Origin: an uncultured Butyricicoccus sp.
Lineage (GTDB): Bacteria; Bacillota; Clostridia; Oscillospirales; Butyricicoccaceae
DNA length: 13,528 nt
Direction: 5' to 3'
Assembly (NCBI GenBank): GCA_947575935.1
Contig: CANPPM010000035.1
Span: 1 to 13,528, forward strand
The notes below the pieces were generated by a model that saw only the letters and a program-made list of their open reading frames with translations, made no database searches and was not told the origin of the DNA. Below, in pieces: positions 1 to 6,061 of the stretch (position 1 is its first letter; every line of letters starts with the position of its first letter). The position numbers were made by a program, and so were the translations under genes.

Positions 1-11
1 CAGATCACCAT
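1..11 (-). CDS. Start of a leftward gene cut by the window edge
   Basis: Reading leftward, an ATG at 11-9 is followed by GTG and ATC before the window ends, so only three codons are visible and the product cannot be named. The call rests on what lies upstream. A strong Shine-Dalgarno (GGGAGGG, complement of about 17-24) sits at good spacing, and a consensus promoter with an operator-like palindrome lies at 49-96. It is divergent from the XRE regulator and is probably controlled by it. A longer reading in another frame across this region ends at a stop just after the ATG and looks non-coding. Confidence 0.5.
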
Positions 12-48
12 ATGTTTCCCTCCCTCAGAAAATCCATCGCAATCAGAT

Positions 49-63
49 GTAAATATAATTTAC
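49..63. promoter_or_regulatory. Operator-like palindrome, copy 1
   Basis: A perfect inverted repeat GTAAAT-ATA-ATTTAC. It begins 4 nt downstream of the leftward -10 box (68-73) and would cover the predicted leftward start site near 61. Its reverse complement recurs exactly at 188-202, in the same position relative to the rightward promoter. The likely ligand is the XRE regulator encoded at 225-752 (inference). Confidence 0.7.
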
Positions 64-67
64 CTTT

Positions 68-96
68 ATTATAGAACAGAAGGGTATTTCTGTCAA
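68..96 (-). promoter_or_regulatory. Sigma-A-type promoter for the leftward gene
   Basis: On the - strand, TTGACA (complement of 91-96) is followed after a 17-bp spacer by TATAAT (complement of 68-73). This is a full consensus match. The predicted transcript starts near 61, giving a leader of about 50 nt to the ATG at 11. Confidence 0.85.
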
Positions 97-154
97 TATA
101 TTCGCCTGAAAAAACTGAATAAAAGCGACAGCAACAAATTGTAAAACCTAACAA

Positions 155-183
155 TTGCATTTCTTCGTTGATTTTGCTAGAAT
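155..183 (+). promoter_or_regulatory. Probable promoter of the XRE regulator gene
   Basis: TTGCAT (155-160), a 17-bp spacer and TAGAAT (178-183). The -10 box matches consensus at 5 of 6 positions; the -35 box is weaker. The predicted start near 190 lies inside the palindrome at 188-202, giving a leader of about 35 nt. Confidence 0.55.
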
Positions 184-187
184 AGGA

Positions 188-202
188 GTAAATTATATTT
201 AC
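188..202. promoter_or_regulatory. Operator-like palindrome, copy 2
   Basis: GTAAAT-TAT-ATTTAC, the exact reverse complement of the element at 49-63. It starts 4 nt after the -10 box at 178-183, the same spacing as copy 1 has from its own promoter. This placement suggests autorepression of the XRE gene by blocking initiation (inference). Confidence 0.7.
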
Positions 203-224
203 ATTTGAAAGGAGGGCAGCCTTT

Positions 225-752
225 ATGGACCGTGCCGCGCTTGGGAGCCGGATTAAAGAAGCAAGGCTTGCGAAAAAGCTGACCCAAACCGAGGTGGTTG
301 GCAGCTTTATTACCCGAAACATGCTGAGCCAGATCGAAAGTGGGACCGCTACCCCTTCCATCCGGACGCTGAATTATCTGGCTGAGGTGCTCGACCTGTC
401 GGTCGAGCAGCTGATTGGTGCGGAAGAGTCGTCCGACCTGGCGTTGCTGCAGGAGGTCAAACAGCGGCTGCGTGAGGGCGCGTTGGAGGAGGCGCTAGAA
501 AAGGCGGTGGCGCTGCCCGAAGCGTTTGCAGATGAGCGTGCGGCGCTGCTTGCACGGGCCAGCCTGCTGCGCGGGGAAGAGCTTGCGCAGCAGGGGGCGC
601 TGCCGCGGGCGGCTGAGTTGGCACGGCGGGCGGCTGAATTTTCTGATGTGGGTGTGTATGCCAATCAGAATATCAAGGCGCAAGCGTTGTTGTTGTTGGG
701 ACAGTTGGCCGAGGAGTTGGCTGAGTATTACCGAAAGCTAGCCGAACCATAG
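225..752 (+). CDS. XRE-family helix-turn-helix regulator with helical C-terminal domain
   Basis: A 175-residue cytoplasmic DNA-binding protein. Residues about 8-63 form a Cro/C1-type helix-turn-helix with the typical core ITRNMLSQIESG followed by TPSIRTLNYLAEVL. Residues about 70-172 are rich in Ala, Leu and Glu and look like stacked helices, possibly TPR-like, which often serve for dimerisation or ligand sensing. The start is supported by AAGGAGGG at 209-216, 8 nt before the ATG. The gene is divergent from an unseen leftward gene, and both promoters carry the same palindrome, so autoregulation plus control of the neighbour is the natural reading. The signal sensed is unknown. The DNA-binding call is firm; the C-terminal role is a guess. 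Confidence 0.85.
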   Translation: MDRAALGSRIKEARLAKKLTQTEVVGSFITRNMLSQIESGTATPSIRTLNYLAEVLDLSVEQLIGAEESSDLALLQEVKQRLREGALEEALEKAVALPEAFADERAALLARASLLRGEELAQQGALPRAAELARRAAEFSDVGVYANQNIKAQALLLLGQLAEELAEYYRKLAEP

Positions 753-1218
753 AAAGAGGTTTTGGAAAGGCGTTGAGTGAAAAACGATAGTGTTTGAATG
801 GGCTGGGGCCGCTGTTCTGTCTGGACAGCGGCCTGTTTGTTGTCTAAAGTTGTAGCGCGGTGGAGAGGGGAGAAATTCTGGCGGAGGCAGAGTCCATTTG
901 AAGCAGGAATCCGGAAGGCAGTCTATAGAAAATAGGCGGGGACAGCCGAAACAACAAGCGGTACGCAGAGGAGGGGAAACGCTGGAATCTGCCCGATTGT
1001 ATGGAGAGCCGACAGCGAAAAATCCGGGAAATATTACACCTCGTAGCATGATTACAATAAGTAATTTTTTGGCGAGAAATCATAAAAAAATGAATTTTTA
1101 CACAGATATGTGTCGAAAAGAAACGGGAAAAGGGGAAGATTGCGCTAATTTCTCCTTTACAAACTGGAATAAAATGGTAACCTATAACTAAGAGAACAAT
1201 CAAGAAAGGGAGATCGTT
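753..1218. other. Gene-free interval between the XRE gene and noc
   Basis: After a terminator at 807-843 I see no convincing gene. ORFs on both strands lack a ribosome binding site and recognisable sequence. Toward noc the DNA becomes AT-rich (about 1045-1190). It holds a small inverted repeat ACACA-GATA-TGTGT (1100-1113) and a GGGAAAT half-site (1026-1032) resembling half of the known Noc-binding consensus. A TTTACA (1156-1161) and TATAAC (1183-1188) are 21 bp apart, too far for a normal promoter, so the noc promoter is unresolved. Confidence 0.5.
807..843 (+). terminator. Rho-independent terminator after the XRE gene
   Basis: A perfect 9-bp GC-rich stem (GGCCGCTGT 807-815 with ACAGCGGCC 825-833), a 9-nt loop, then the T-rich tail TGTTTGTTGT. 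It lies 55 nt after the stop codon. Confidence 0.8.
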
Positions 1219-2034
1219 ATGACACCACCAATCAGCTTCTCTACCACAGACCGGCCGCTGCGCCGGATCCGTATCAATATGATCACCCGAAATCCCTATC
1301 AGCCGCGCAAATATTTTGATCCGGAAGCGATCAATCAATTGGCGGAGTCGATTCGTTTGTATGGGGTGCTCAATCCGCTGACGGTGCGCAGGAAAAGCGG
1401 GGGCTTTGAGCTGATTGCGGGAGAACGCCGGCTCCGGGCGGCAAGGGCGGCGGGGCTCACCGAGGTGCCTTGTATTGTCATGACTGCAGATGAGCAGGAT
1501 TCTTCGGCGATCGCACTGGTTGAAAATTTGCAGCGGCGGGATCTGGACTTTTTTGAAGAGGCATATGGGTATCGGCAATTGATTGAGCTGTATGGACTGA
1601 CACAGGAGGAGGCGGCAAGACGTGTCGGGAAAACACAAAGCGCGGTTGCTAATAAACTGCGTTTGCTGAAGTTATCTCCAAAGAATATGGATTTGATTCG
1701 AGAGGCTGAGCTGACCGAACGGCATGCCCGGGCATTGCTGCGGATCACGAATGAAGAAGCGCGGCTGGCCGCTACCCGTTATATTATTGAGCATGAACTA
1801 AACGTCAGCCGGACGGAACAATACATAGACAAGCTTTTGACAGAGCAGGAGTTGGCGGCGCCGCAAAAGGGAAGGATCCGTATGATGGTAAAGGATGTCC
1901 GTTTGTTTTTAAATACAATTGATCGGGCGGTTGGGACAATGCAGTCCTGCGGCGTACGCGCTGATGTGCAGAGGGAAGAAAATGAGAATGGGCTTCGCCT
2001 GACCATTTCCATTCCGCATGCGCGTGCAGAATAA
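1219..2034 (+). CDS. noc: Nucleoid occlusion protein Noc (ParB paralogue)
   Basis: A 271-residue ParB-fold protein expected to bind Noc sites across the chromosome and stop septum formation over the nucleoid. It has the ParB/CTP-binding region with GERRLRAARAAG (about 69-79) and ENLQRRDL (102-109), then the helix-turn-helix TQEEAARRVGKTQSAVANK. The specificity positions read Q140, K146, K151, R168, the Noc set, against R/S/S/G in the ParB encoded downstream. The C-terminal region about 217-266 (RMMVKDVRLFLNTIDRAV then LTISIPHA) resembles the Noc C-terminus. AAAGGGAG lies just before the ATG, and no alternative start exists between the upstream in-frame stop (1189-1191) and this ATG. Oddly, only about 15 residues precede the conserved core, with no phenylalanine-rich amphipathic helix like the membrane anchor of Bacillus Noc. 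Confidence 0.9.
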   Translation: MTPPISFSTTDRPLRRIRINMITRNPYQPRKYFDPEAINQLAESIRLYGVLNPLTVRRKSGGFELIAGERRLRAARAAGLTEVPCIVMTADEQDSSAIALVENLQRRDLDFFEEAYGYRQLIELYGLTQEEAARRVGKTQSAVANKLRLLKLSPKNMDLIREAELTERHARALLRITNEEARLAATRYIIEHELNVSRTEQYIDKLLTEQELAAPQKGRIRMMVKDVRLFLNTIDRAVGTMQSCGVRADVQREENENGLRLTISIPHARAE

Positions 2035-2292
2035 GTTTGGATATGCTGTATTTTGCGCTGCATAAATGAAAGGGCAAAGGGGGGGAGAGGTCTAAAATAT
2101 GGATGTGATACCTTGTATCCGAACCAGGAAGGGAAGGAATTTTTCCTCATTTTTGCGGGCAATGTGCAGAGATAGTGGACTATGTCTTGCTTAGCTGATA
2201 TCACTGGCGTGGTTTGCATGCCACGGCATGGAGGCAGCTTTATTTGGATTTACAGGGTTTCACAAGAATAAACAAAAGACAGCATTTTGCTG

Positions 2293-2318
2293 CCCCGCGC
2301 ATGTGCGCGGGGGTTTTT
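2293..2318 (+). terminator. Strong rho-independent terminator downstream of noc
   Basis: An 8-bp all-GC stem CCCCGCGC (2293-2300) and GCGCGGGG (2305-2312), a 4-nt loop, then GTTTTTGTGTTT. It separates noc transcription from the parA operon. It sits about 260 nt after the noc stop, so the noc mRNA would have a long 3' tail. Confidence 0.9.
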
Positions 2319-2424
2319 GTGTTTCCTGGTGTTTTAGAGTGCCGAAAAGGGGAAAGCTATTTGCAGATAAACTTAGCGCTTGTATTTGCTGTTTCGGCGG
2401 CAAGAGACGCTGCAAGAAGGACAG

Positions 2425-2440
2425 CGTTTCACGTGAAACA
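2425..2440. promoter_or_regulatory. parS: parS centromere site
   Basis: The 16-mer CGTTTCACGTGAAACA contains the perfect 14-bp palindrome GTTTCACGTGAAAC and differs from the canonical bacterial parS (TGTTTCACGTGAAACA) only at its first base. It is the loading site for ParB. Its end is 19 bp upstream of the parA -35 box, so ParB spreading from here could also influence parA-parB transcription. Confidence 0.93.
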
Positions 2441-2459
2441 TTTTTATTTCGATATTCCC

Positions 2460-2488
2460 TTGCAAGAATCGCTGAAAAGCGATATAAT
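2460..2488 (+). promoter_or_regulatory. Promoter of the parA operon
   Basis: TTGCAA (2460-2465), a 17-bp spacer and a perfect TATAAT (2483-2488). The predicted start near 2495 gives a leader of about 32 nt. The spacer contains the inverted repeat ATCGCT-GAAA-AGCGAT (2468-2483), which reaches into the first base of the -10 box and could be an operator. Confidence 0.85.
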
Positions 2489-2526
2489 AGGATTATGATA
2501 AATTATCGAAATATCGAGGCGAGATT

Positions 2527-3285
2527 ATGGCAAAAATTATAGCGTTTGCTAATCAAAAGGGCGGGGTAGGGAAAACTACGACCGCCGTCTATTTAACCGC
2601 TGCGCTGAGCGAAATGGGGAAGCGGGTTCTGCTGTGTGATTTTGATCCACAGGGGAATGCTACCTCGGGGGTCGGCGTAGATCCGCGACGCCTGGAAACG
2701 ACTGTCTATGATCTAATCCTTGAGGAGGAACCCAAGGTACGGGAGGCCATTGTGCAGACCAAATGGGCAGATGTTCTGGGGTCAAATACAGAGCTCGCCG
2801 GTGCGGAGATTGATTTAATCTCCATGTCCGAGCGTGAGTACCGTCTGCAACGCATTTTAAAGCAGATTGCAGATGATTATGATTATATTATGATTGACTG
2901 CCCACCCTCGTTAGGCATTTTGACGCTGAATTGTCTTTGTGCGGCGGACGCTTTTCTGGTACCGCTGCAGTGCGAGTATTATGCGCTTGAGGGGTTGTCG
3001 CAGCTGATGAATACCGTTCGTGCGGTACAGCGCGGGCTCAACAAGGGTATACGGTTGGAGGGTGTGCTGCTGACGATGTTTGATGGGCGGACCAATCTCT
3101 CGATTCAAGTTGTGGAAGAAGTTAAGAAGCATTTTGGCGACAAAGTTTATTCGACTGTTGTGCCGCGGAATGTTCGTCTGAGTGAAGCGCCCAGCCACGG
3201 TCAGCCGATCACGGCATATGACCGTTACTGCCGCGGTGCTGAAGCTTATCAAGAACTGGCACAGGAATTCATTGCGAAGAATTGA
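2527..3285 (+). CDS. parA: Chromosome partitioning ATPase ParA (Soj)
   Basis: A 252-residue deviant-Walker ATPase that binds DNA non-specifically as an ATP dimer and, with ParB at parS, positions and segregates the origin region. The deviant Walker A KGGVGKTT is at 11-18, the A' motif DFDPQGN at 38-44, and Walker B IMIDCPPSLG at 121-130. The C-terminal VVPRNVRLSEAPSHG (about 211-225) is typical of Soj-type ParA. The length is normal for the short chromosomal ParA without an extra helix-turn-helix. The SD-like GAGGCGAG lies just upstream of the ATG. The stop overlaps a possible TTG of parB, and parB follows 17 nt later, so the two genes are one operon driven by the promoter at 2460-2488. Confidence 0.96.
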   Translation: MAKIIAFANQKGGVGKTTTAVYLTAALSEMGKRVLLCDFDPQGNATSGVGVDPRRLETTVYDLILEEEPKVREAIVQTKWADVLGSNTELAGAEIDLISMSEREYRLQRILKQIADDYDYIMIDCPPSLGILTLNCLCAADAFLVPLQCEYYALEGLSQLMNTVRAVQRGLNKGIRLEGVLLTMFDGRTNLSIQVVEEVKKHFGDKVYSTVVPRNVRLSEAPSHGQPITAYDRYCRGAEAYQELAQEFIAKN

Positions 3286-3302
3286 CCGAGGAAGGTGAAG
3301 GA

Positions 3303-4178
3303 ATGTCGAAGACGAAGGGCGGGCTAGGGAAGGGCCTTGGATCTCTGTTTGGCGAAATTGAGGTTGCGCCGGATGGGACTGTGCTTTCCGGGGAGCCGCC
3401 GCGAACCCTGCCAATGACACGGATTGAGCCGAACCAGGATCAGCCGCGGAAGGTGTTTGATCCGGAGGCGATGCAGGAGCTGACGGAATCCATTAGGATG
3501 CATGGCTTGATTACGCCGATTACAGTGCGAAAACGGGAGAATGGCCTTTATCAAATCATTGCCGGCGAGCGCCGGTGGCGTGCAGCGCGTTCGGCTGGGC
3601 TGACGGAGATTCCGGCGCATATTATTGAGGCGACAGATCAGCAGGTCATGGAACTGGCTATGGTGGAAAACCTGCAGCGGCAGGATTTGAATCCAATTGA
3701 AGAGGCCGAAGGCTTTGAAAATTTAATGAAGAGCTGCGGGCTTACTCAGGAAGAGGCTGCTGAACGTGTGGGGCGTTCCCGTCCGGCAGTTGCCAATTCT
3801 TTACGGCTGTTGTCCCTATCACAGCCACTGCGGGAAATGGTTGCCGAGGGGCGGCTCTCCAGCGGCCATGCGCGGGCCCTACTTTCCATCAAAGAAGAAG
3901 ACCGGCGACTGGAAGCGGCAGAACGGATGCAGCGCATGACCGTCCGTCAGGCGGAAAGCCTGGCCAAGAGAATGAATAAAAAGCCAAAGGAAGAGCCCGC
4001 TGCATCTGAAGATTTCAGCGTAGACTATATCGCCGAAATTGAACGGACTTTGGAGGGCTCGCTGGGGCGTAAGGTAACAATCACGCAGGGAAAAAGTGCG
4101 GGTTCCGTAGCGTTGGAGTTCTATGGCGCGGATGATCTGGAACGGCTGATTCAGGCATTGAAGGGCCTGCTGGTGTGA
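3303..4178 (+). CDS. parB: Chromosome partitioning protein ParB (Spo0J)
   Basis: A 291-residue parS-binding CTPase clamp. The N-terminus KGGLGKGLGSLFG (about 5-17) is the ParA-stimulating motif. The CTP-binding motifs GERRWRAARSAG (about 88-99) and ENLQRQDLNP (122-131) are intact. The helix-turn-helix region TQEEAAERVGRSRPAVANS follows. The specificity positions read R160, S166, S171, G188, a ParB-type pattern. The C-terminal 60 residues would form the dimerisation domain. I chose the ATG at 3303 because GAGGAAGG (3288-3295) sits 7 nt before it and translation then begins directly with the conserved MSKTKGGLGKGLG. A TTG at 3282 in the same frame, overlapping the parA stop, would add seven non-conserved residues. 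Confidence 0.95.
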   Translation: MSKTKGGLGKGLGSLFGEIEVAPDGTVLSGEPPRTLPMTRIEPNQDQPRKVFDPEAMQELTESIRMHGLITPITVRKRENGLYQIIAGERRWRAARSAGLTEIPAHIIEATDQQVMELAMVENLQRQDLNPIEEAEGFENLMKSCGLTQEEAAERVGRSRPAVANSLRLLSLSQPLREMVAEGRLSSGHARALLSIKEEDRRLEAAERMQRMTVRQAESLAKRMNKKPKEEPAASEDFSVDYIAEIERTLEGSLGRKVTITQGKSAGSVALEFYGADDLERLIQALKGLLV

Positions 4179-4190
4179 TGGGAGGCAAAC

Positions 4191-4709
4191 ATGGACGAAC
4201 ACAAAAGCCCAGAACAGAAAAAACAGGCATCTCATTTCATGGCATTTTATGTTGTAGCGCTCTTTTCCATTGCATTGGTGCTCATTCTGTTAAGTTATTT
4301 AACGCAGGTGCGTGCAGATGATCAAGTGGCACACGCGGAGACCCAGCTGCAGGAACAGGTAAGCGCGACCCAGGGGATTCAGGCAAAGATGGAAATCATT
4401 CAAGAAGCAAGCAACGAACAGGCGCAGCAGATTGCCGTACTGGAAGAGGCGCTGGCTGAGGCAGAGGAGGAGACAGAACTGCTGGACAAGCGTGCGGATG
4501 CACAGGAGCGGCTGCTGAGGGCCTGCGGATATGCGCTGGACGGTCAAACGGAGCAGCTCAGCGCCGAACTGGAAGCAATGCTGCGGGTCTATTCTTTAGA
4601 TGAACTGGATGGCAGCAGTCCGGAGAAGTTGGTTTGGTCGGCAGAAAACGCGGTGTTGTTTGGGCGGCTTCGGGCTTCCGAAACGGAAGAAGAAAAAACA
4701 AATCCATAA
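4191..4709 (+). CDS. Small single-pass membrane protein with coiled coil
   Basis: A 172-residue protein I cannot assign to a named family. Residues 1-15 are charged. Residues about 16-39 (MAFYVVALFSIALVLILLSYL) form one transmembrane segment, probably with the N-terminus inside. Residues about 45-110 are rich in Glu, Gln and Ala with long heptad-like stretches, so an extracytoplasmic coiled coil is likely. The tail (about 112-172) is acidic and includes a short helical segment. GGGAGG at 4180-4185 precedes the ATG, and the gene starts 12 nt after parB and ends 16 nt before serS, so it is co-transcribed. The shape recalls small division or envelope scaffold proteins such as FtsL/DivIC types, but I see no diagnostic motif. 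Confidence 0.8.
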   Translation: MDEHKSPEQKKQASHFMAFYVVALFSIALVLILLSYLTQVRADDQVAHAETQLQEQVSATQGIQAKMEIIQEASNEQAQQIAVLEEALAEAEEETELLDKRADAQERLLRACGYALDGQTEQLSAELEAMLRVYSLDELDGSSPEKLVWSAENAVLFGRLRASETEEEKTNP

Positions 4710-4725
4710 AAGGAAGGGAAAAAGA

Positions 4726-5997
4726 ATGTTAGATATTAAATTGATTCGGGAAAATACCGAGAAAGTTCAGGAGCGCCTTGCGCTGCGCGGCAAGAGCTAT
4801 GACGAGGAGATTGCAGCTGCACTGGCACTGGATGACCGTCGCAAGCAAATTATCCTGGAGGTTGAGGGACTTAAGGCGGAGCAAAATAAGGTGTCCAAAC
4901 AGATTCCCCAGATGAAGAAGGCAGGGGAGGACACCACTGCGATTATGGCTGAGATGAAGCAGATTGCGGAGCGGGTCAAAGGCTTGGATGGAGAGCGTTC
5001 CGAAGTGGAAGGAAAGCTGAAGGAGGCGCTGCTCTGTATTCCAAATGTTCCTGATGACCGGGTACCTGCTGGTACAGATGATTCGTGCAATCCTGAGGTG
5101 CGGCGCTGGGGCGAGCCGCGCGCCTTTGATTTTGAGGTGCAGGCGCACTGGGATATTGGCGCAAAGCTGGGGATTCTTGACCCCGAAACCGCAGCAAAAG
5201 TAACAGGTTCGCGATTCCATTTTTATAAGGGATTAGGTGCGCGGCTGGAGCGTGCCGTGATCAATTACTTTTTAGATACGCATACGAGCGAAAGCGGCTA
5301 TACGGAGATTTTGCCTCCGTTTATGGCAAATACTGCATCAATGACCGGTACGGGTCAGCTGCCAAAATTTGCGGAGGATATGTATCACTTGGAAAATACC
5401 GACCTGTATATGATTCCGACGGCAGAAGTGCCGGTAACGAATATGTTTCGGGATGATATCCTTCCAGCGGACCAGCTGCCGGTACGATACTGTGCGTATT
5501 CGGCTTGCTTCCGAGGGGAGGGCGGATCGGCAGGGCGCGACCAGCGCGGCCTGATTCGTCAGCATCAGTTTAACAAAGTGGAGCTTGTTAATTTTACTGC
5601 CCCGGAGGACTCCTGGAATCAGTTGGAGAACCTGACACATGCAGCGGAAAAAGTATTGCAAGGGCTTGGTCTGCCCTATCGAGTGGTTTGTCTGTGCACC
5701 GGGGATATCGGGTTTTCATCGGCTTGTACCTACGATATCGAGGTATGGATGCCCTCTTATAATCGATATGTAGAAATCTCTTCCTGTTCAAATTTCTTGG
5801 ATTATCAGGCACGCCGTGCCAATATTCGCTGTCGGAATCAGGAAGGCAAACCGGTATTTGCGCACACGCTGAATGGTTCCGGCGTAGCAGTCGGCCGGAC
5901 GGTAGCCGCCGTTCTGGAAAATTACCAGAATGCAGATGGGACCGTAACTGTGCCCGAGGCGCTGCAGAAGTATATGGGCGTTGCGCTGCTCAAATAA
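4726..5997 (+). CDS. serS: Seryl-tRNA synthetase
   Basis: A 423-residue class II aminoacyl-tRNA synthetase that charges tRNA-Ser and tRNA-Sec with serine. An N-terminal antiparallel coiled-coil arm (about 28-102), which grips the long variable arm of tRNA-Ser, is followed by the catalytic domain. Seen there are the TAEV serine-binding loop (232-235), motif 2 (262-278, FRGEGGSAGRDQRGLIR) and motif 3 (384-400, GSGVAVGRTVAAVLENY). The usual FRSE of motif 2 reads FRGE here, a small deviation. The ATG at 4726 is chosen because AGGAAGGG (4711-4718) is correctly spaced and the protein then opens with the standard MLDIKLIREN; in-frame upstream codons overlap the preceding gene. It is the last gene of the parA operon, and no T-box leader is present. 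Confidence 0.96.
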   Translation: MLDIKLIRENTEKVQERLALRGKSYDEEIAAALALDDRRKQIILEVEGLKAEQNKVSKQIPQMKKAGEDTTAIMAEMKQIAERVKGLDGERSEVEGKLKEALLCIPNVPDDRVPAGTDDSCNPEVRRWGEPRAFDFEVQAHWDIGAKLGILDPETAAKVTGSRFHFYKGLGARLERAVINYFLDTHTSESGYTEILPPFMANTASMTGTGQLPKFAEDMYHLENTDLYMIPTAEVPVTNMFRDDILPADQLPVRYCAYSACFRGEGGSAGRDQRGLIRQHQFNKVELVNFTAPEDSWNQLENLTHAAEKVLQGLGLPYRVVCLCTGDIGFSSACTYDIEVWMPSYNRYVEISSCSNFLDYQARRANIRCRNQEGKPVFAHTLNGSGVAVGRTVAAVLENYQNADGTVTVPEALQKYMGVALLK

Positions 5998-6006
5998 GGC
6001 GTTTTT

Positions 6007-6048
6007 CAGGGTTCGGACGGAGCAGTTTCGTTCGGACCCTGTTTGCTT
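6007..6048 (+). terminator. Hairpin after serS, probable (leaky) terminator
   Basis: CAGGGT (6007-6012) pairs with ACCCTG (6036-6041), and CGGACG (6014-6019) with CGTTCG (6029-6034) using one G-U pair. A T-G pair joins the two parts, giving about 13 bp. The tail TTTGCTT is short, and the next gene begins only 20 nt later, so readthrough into the helicase gene is likely. Confidence 0.6.
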
Positions 6049-6061
6049 ACTGAGGTGAAAG

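Larger units (their letters stand above)
2035..2526. other. noc-parA intergenic region
   Basis: There is no convincing gene. The first half holds a hairpin (CGTGG...CCACG around 2208-2224) and ends in the strong terminator at 2293-2318. The second half holds a parS site (2425-2440) and the parA promoter (2460-2488). Short + strand ORFs starting at 2214 and 2228 run through the terminator and parS and have no protein-like features. Confidence 0.6.

Noticed and set aside
5..361. 118-codon - strand ORF across the first promoter region
   Set aside because: It overlaps the XRE gene in antisense and runs through both promoters and both palindromes. No SD and no protein-like sequence; the better leftward start is the ATG at 11.
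844..1638. 264-codon - strand ORF opposite noc
   Set aside because: Half of it is the antisense of the well-supported noc gene; composition is unusual and no start signal is seen.
1719..1736. CCCGGG-centred palindrome inside noc as a Noc site
   Set aside because: ATGCCCGGGCAT is a perfect palindrome but differs from the Noc consensus in four of the twelve central positions and is explained by the conserved RHARAL codons.
2214..2542. Two overlapping + strand ORFs (2214-2498 and 2228-2542)
   Set aside because: They run through a strong terminator, parS and the parA promoter, without SD or recognisable domains.
3282..3302. TTG start for parB overlapping the parA stop
   Set aside because: The ATG at 3303 has a well-spaced SD and starts exactly at the conserved ParA-interaction motif.
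4600..4725. Upstream extension of serS
   Set aside because: The extra 42 codons overlap the preceding gene in another frame and do not resemble seryl-tRNA synthetase; the ATG at 4726 has a good SD.
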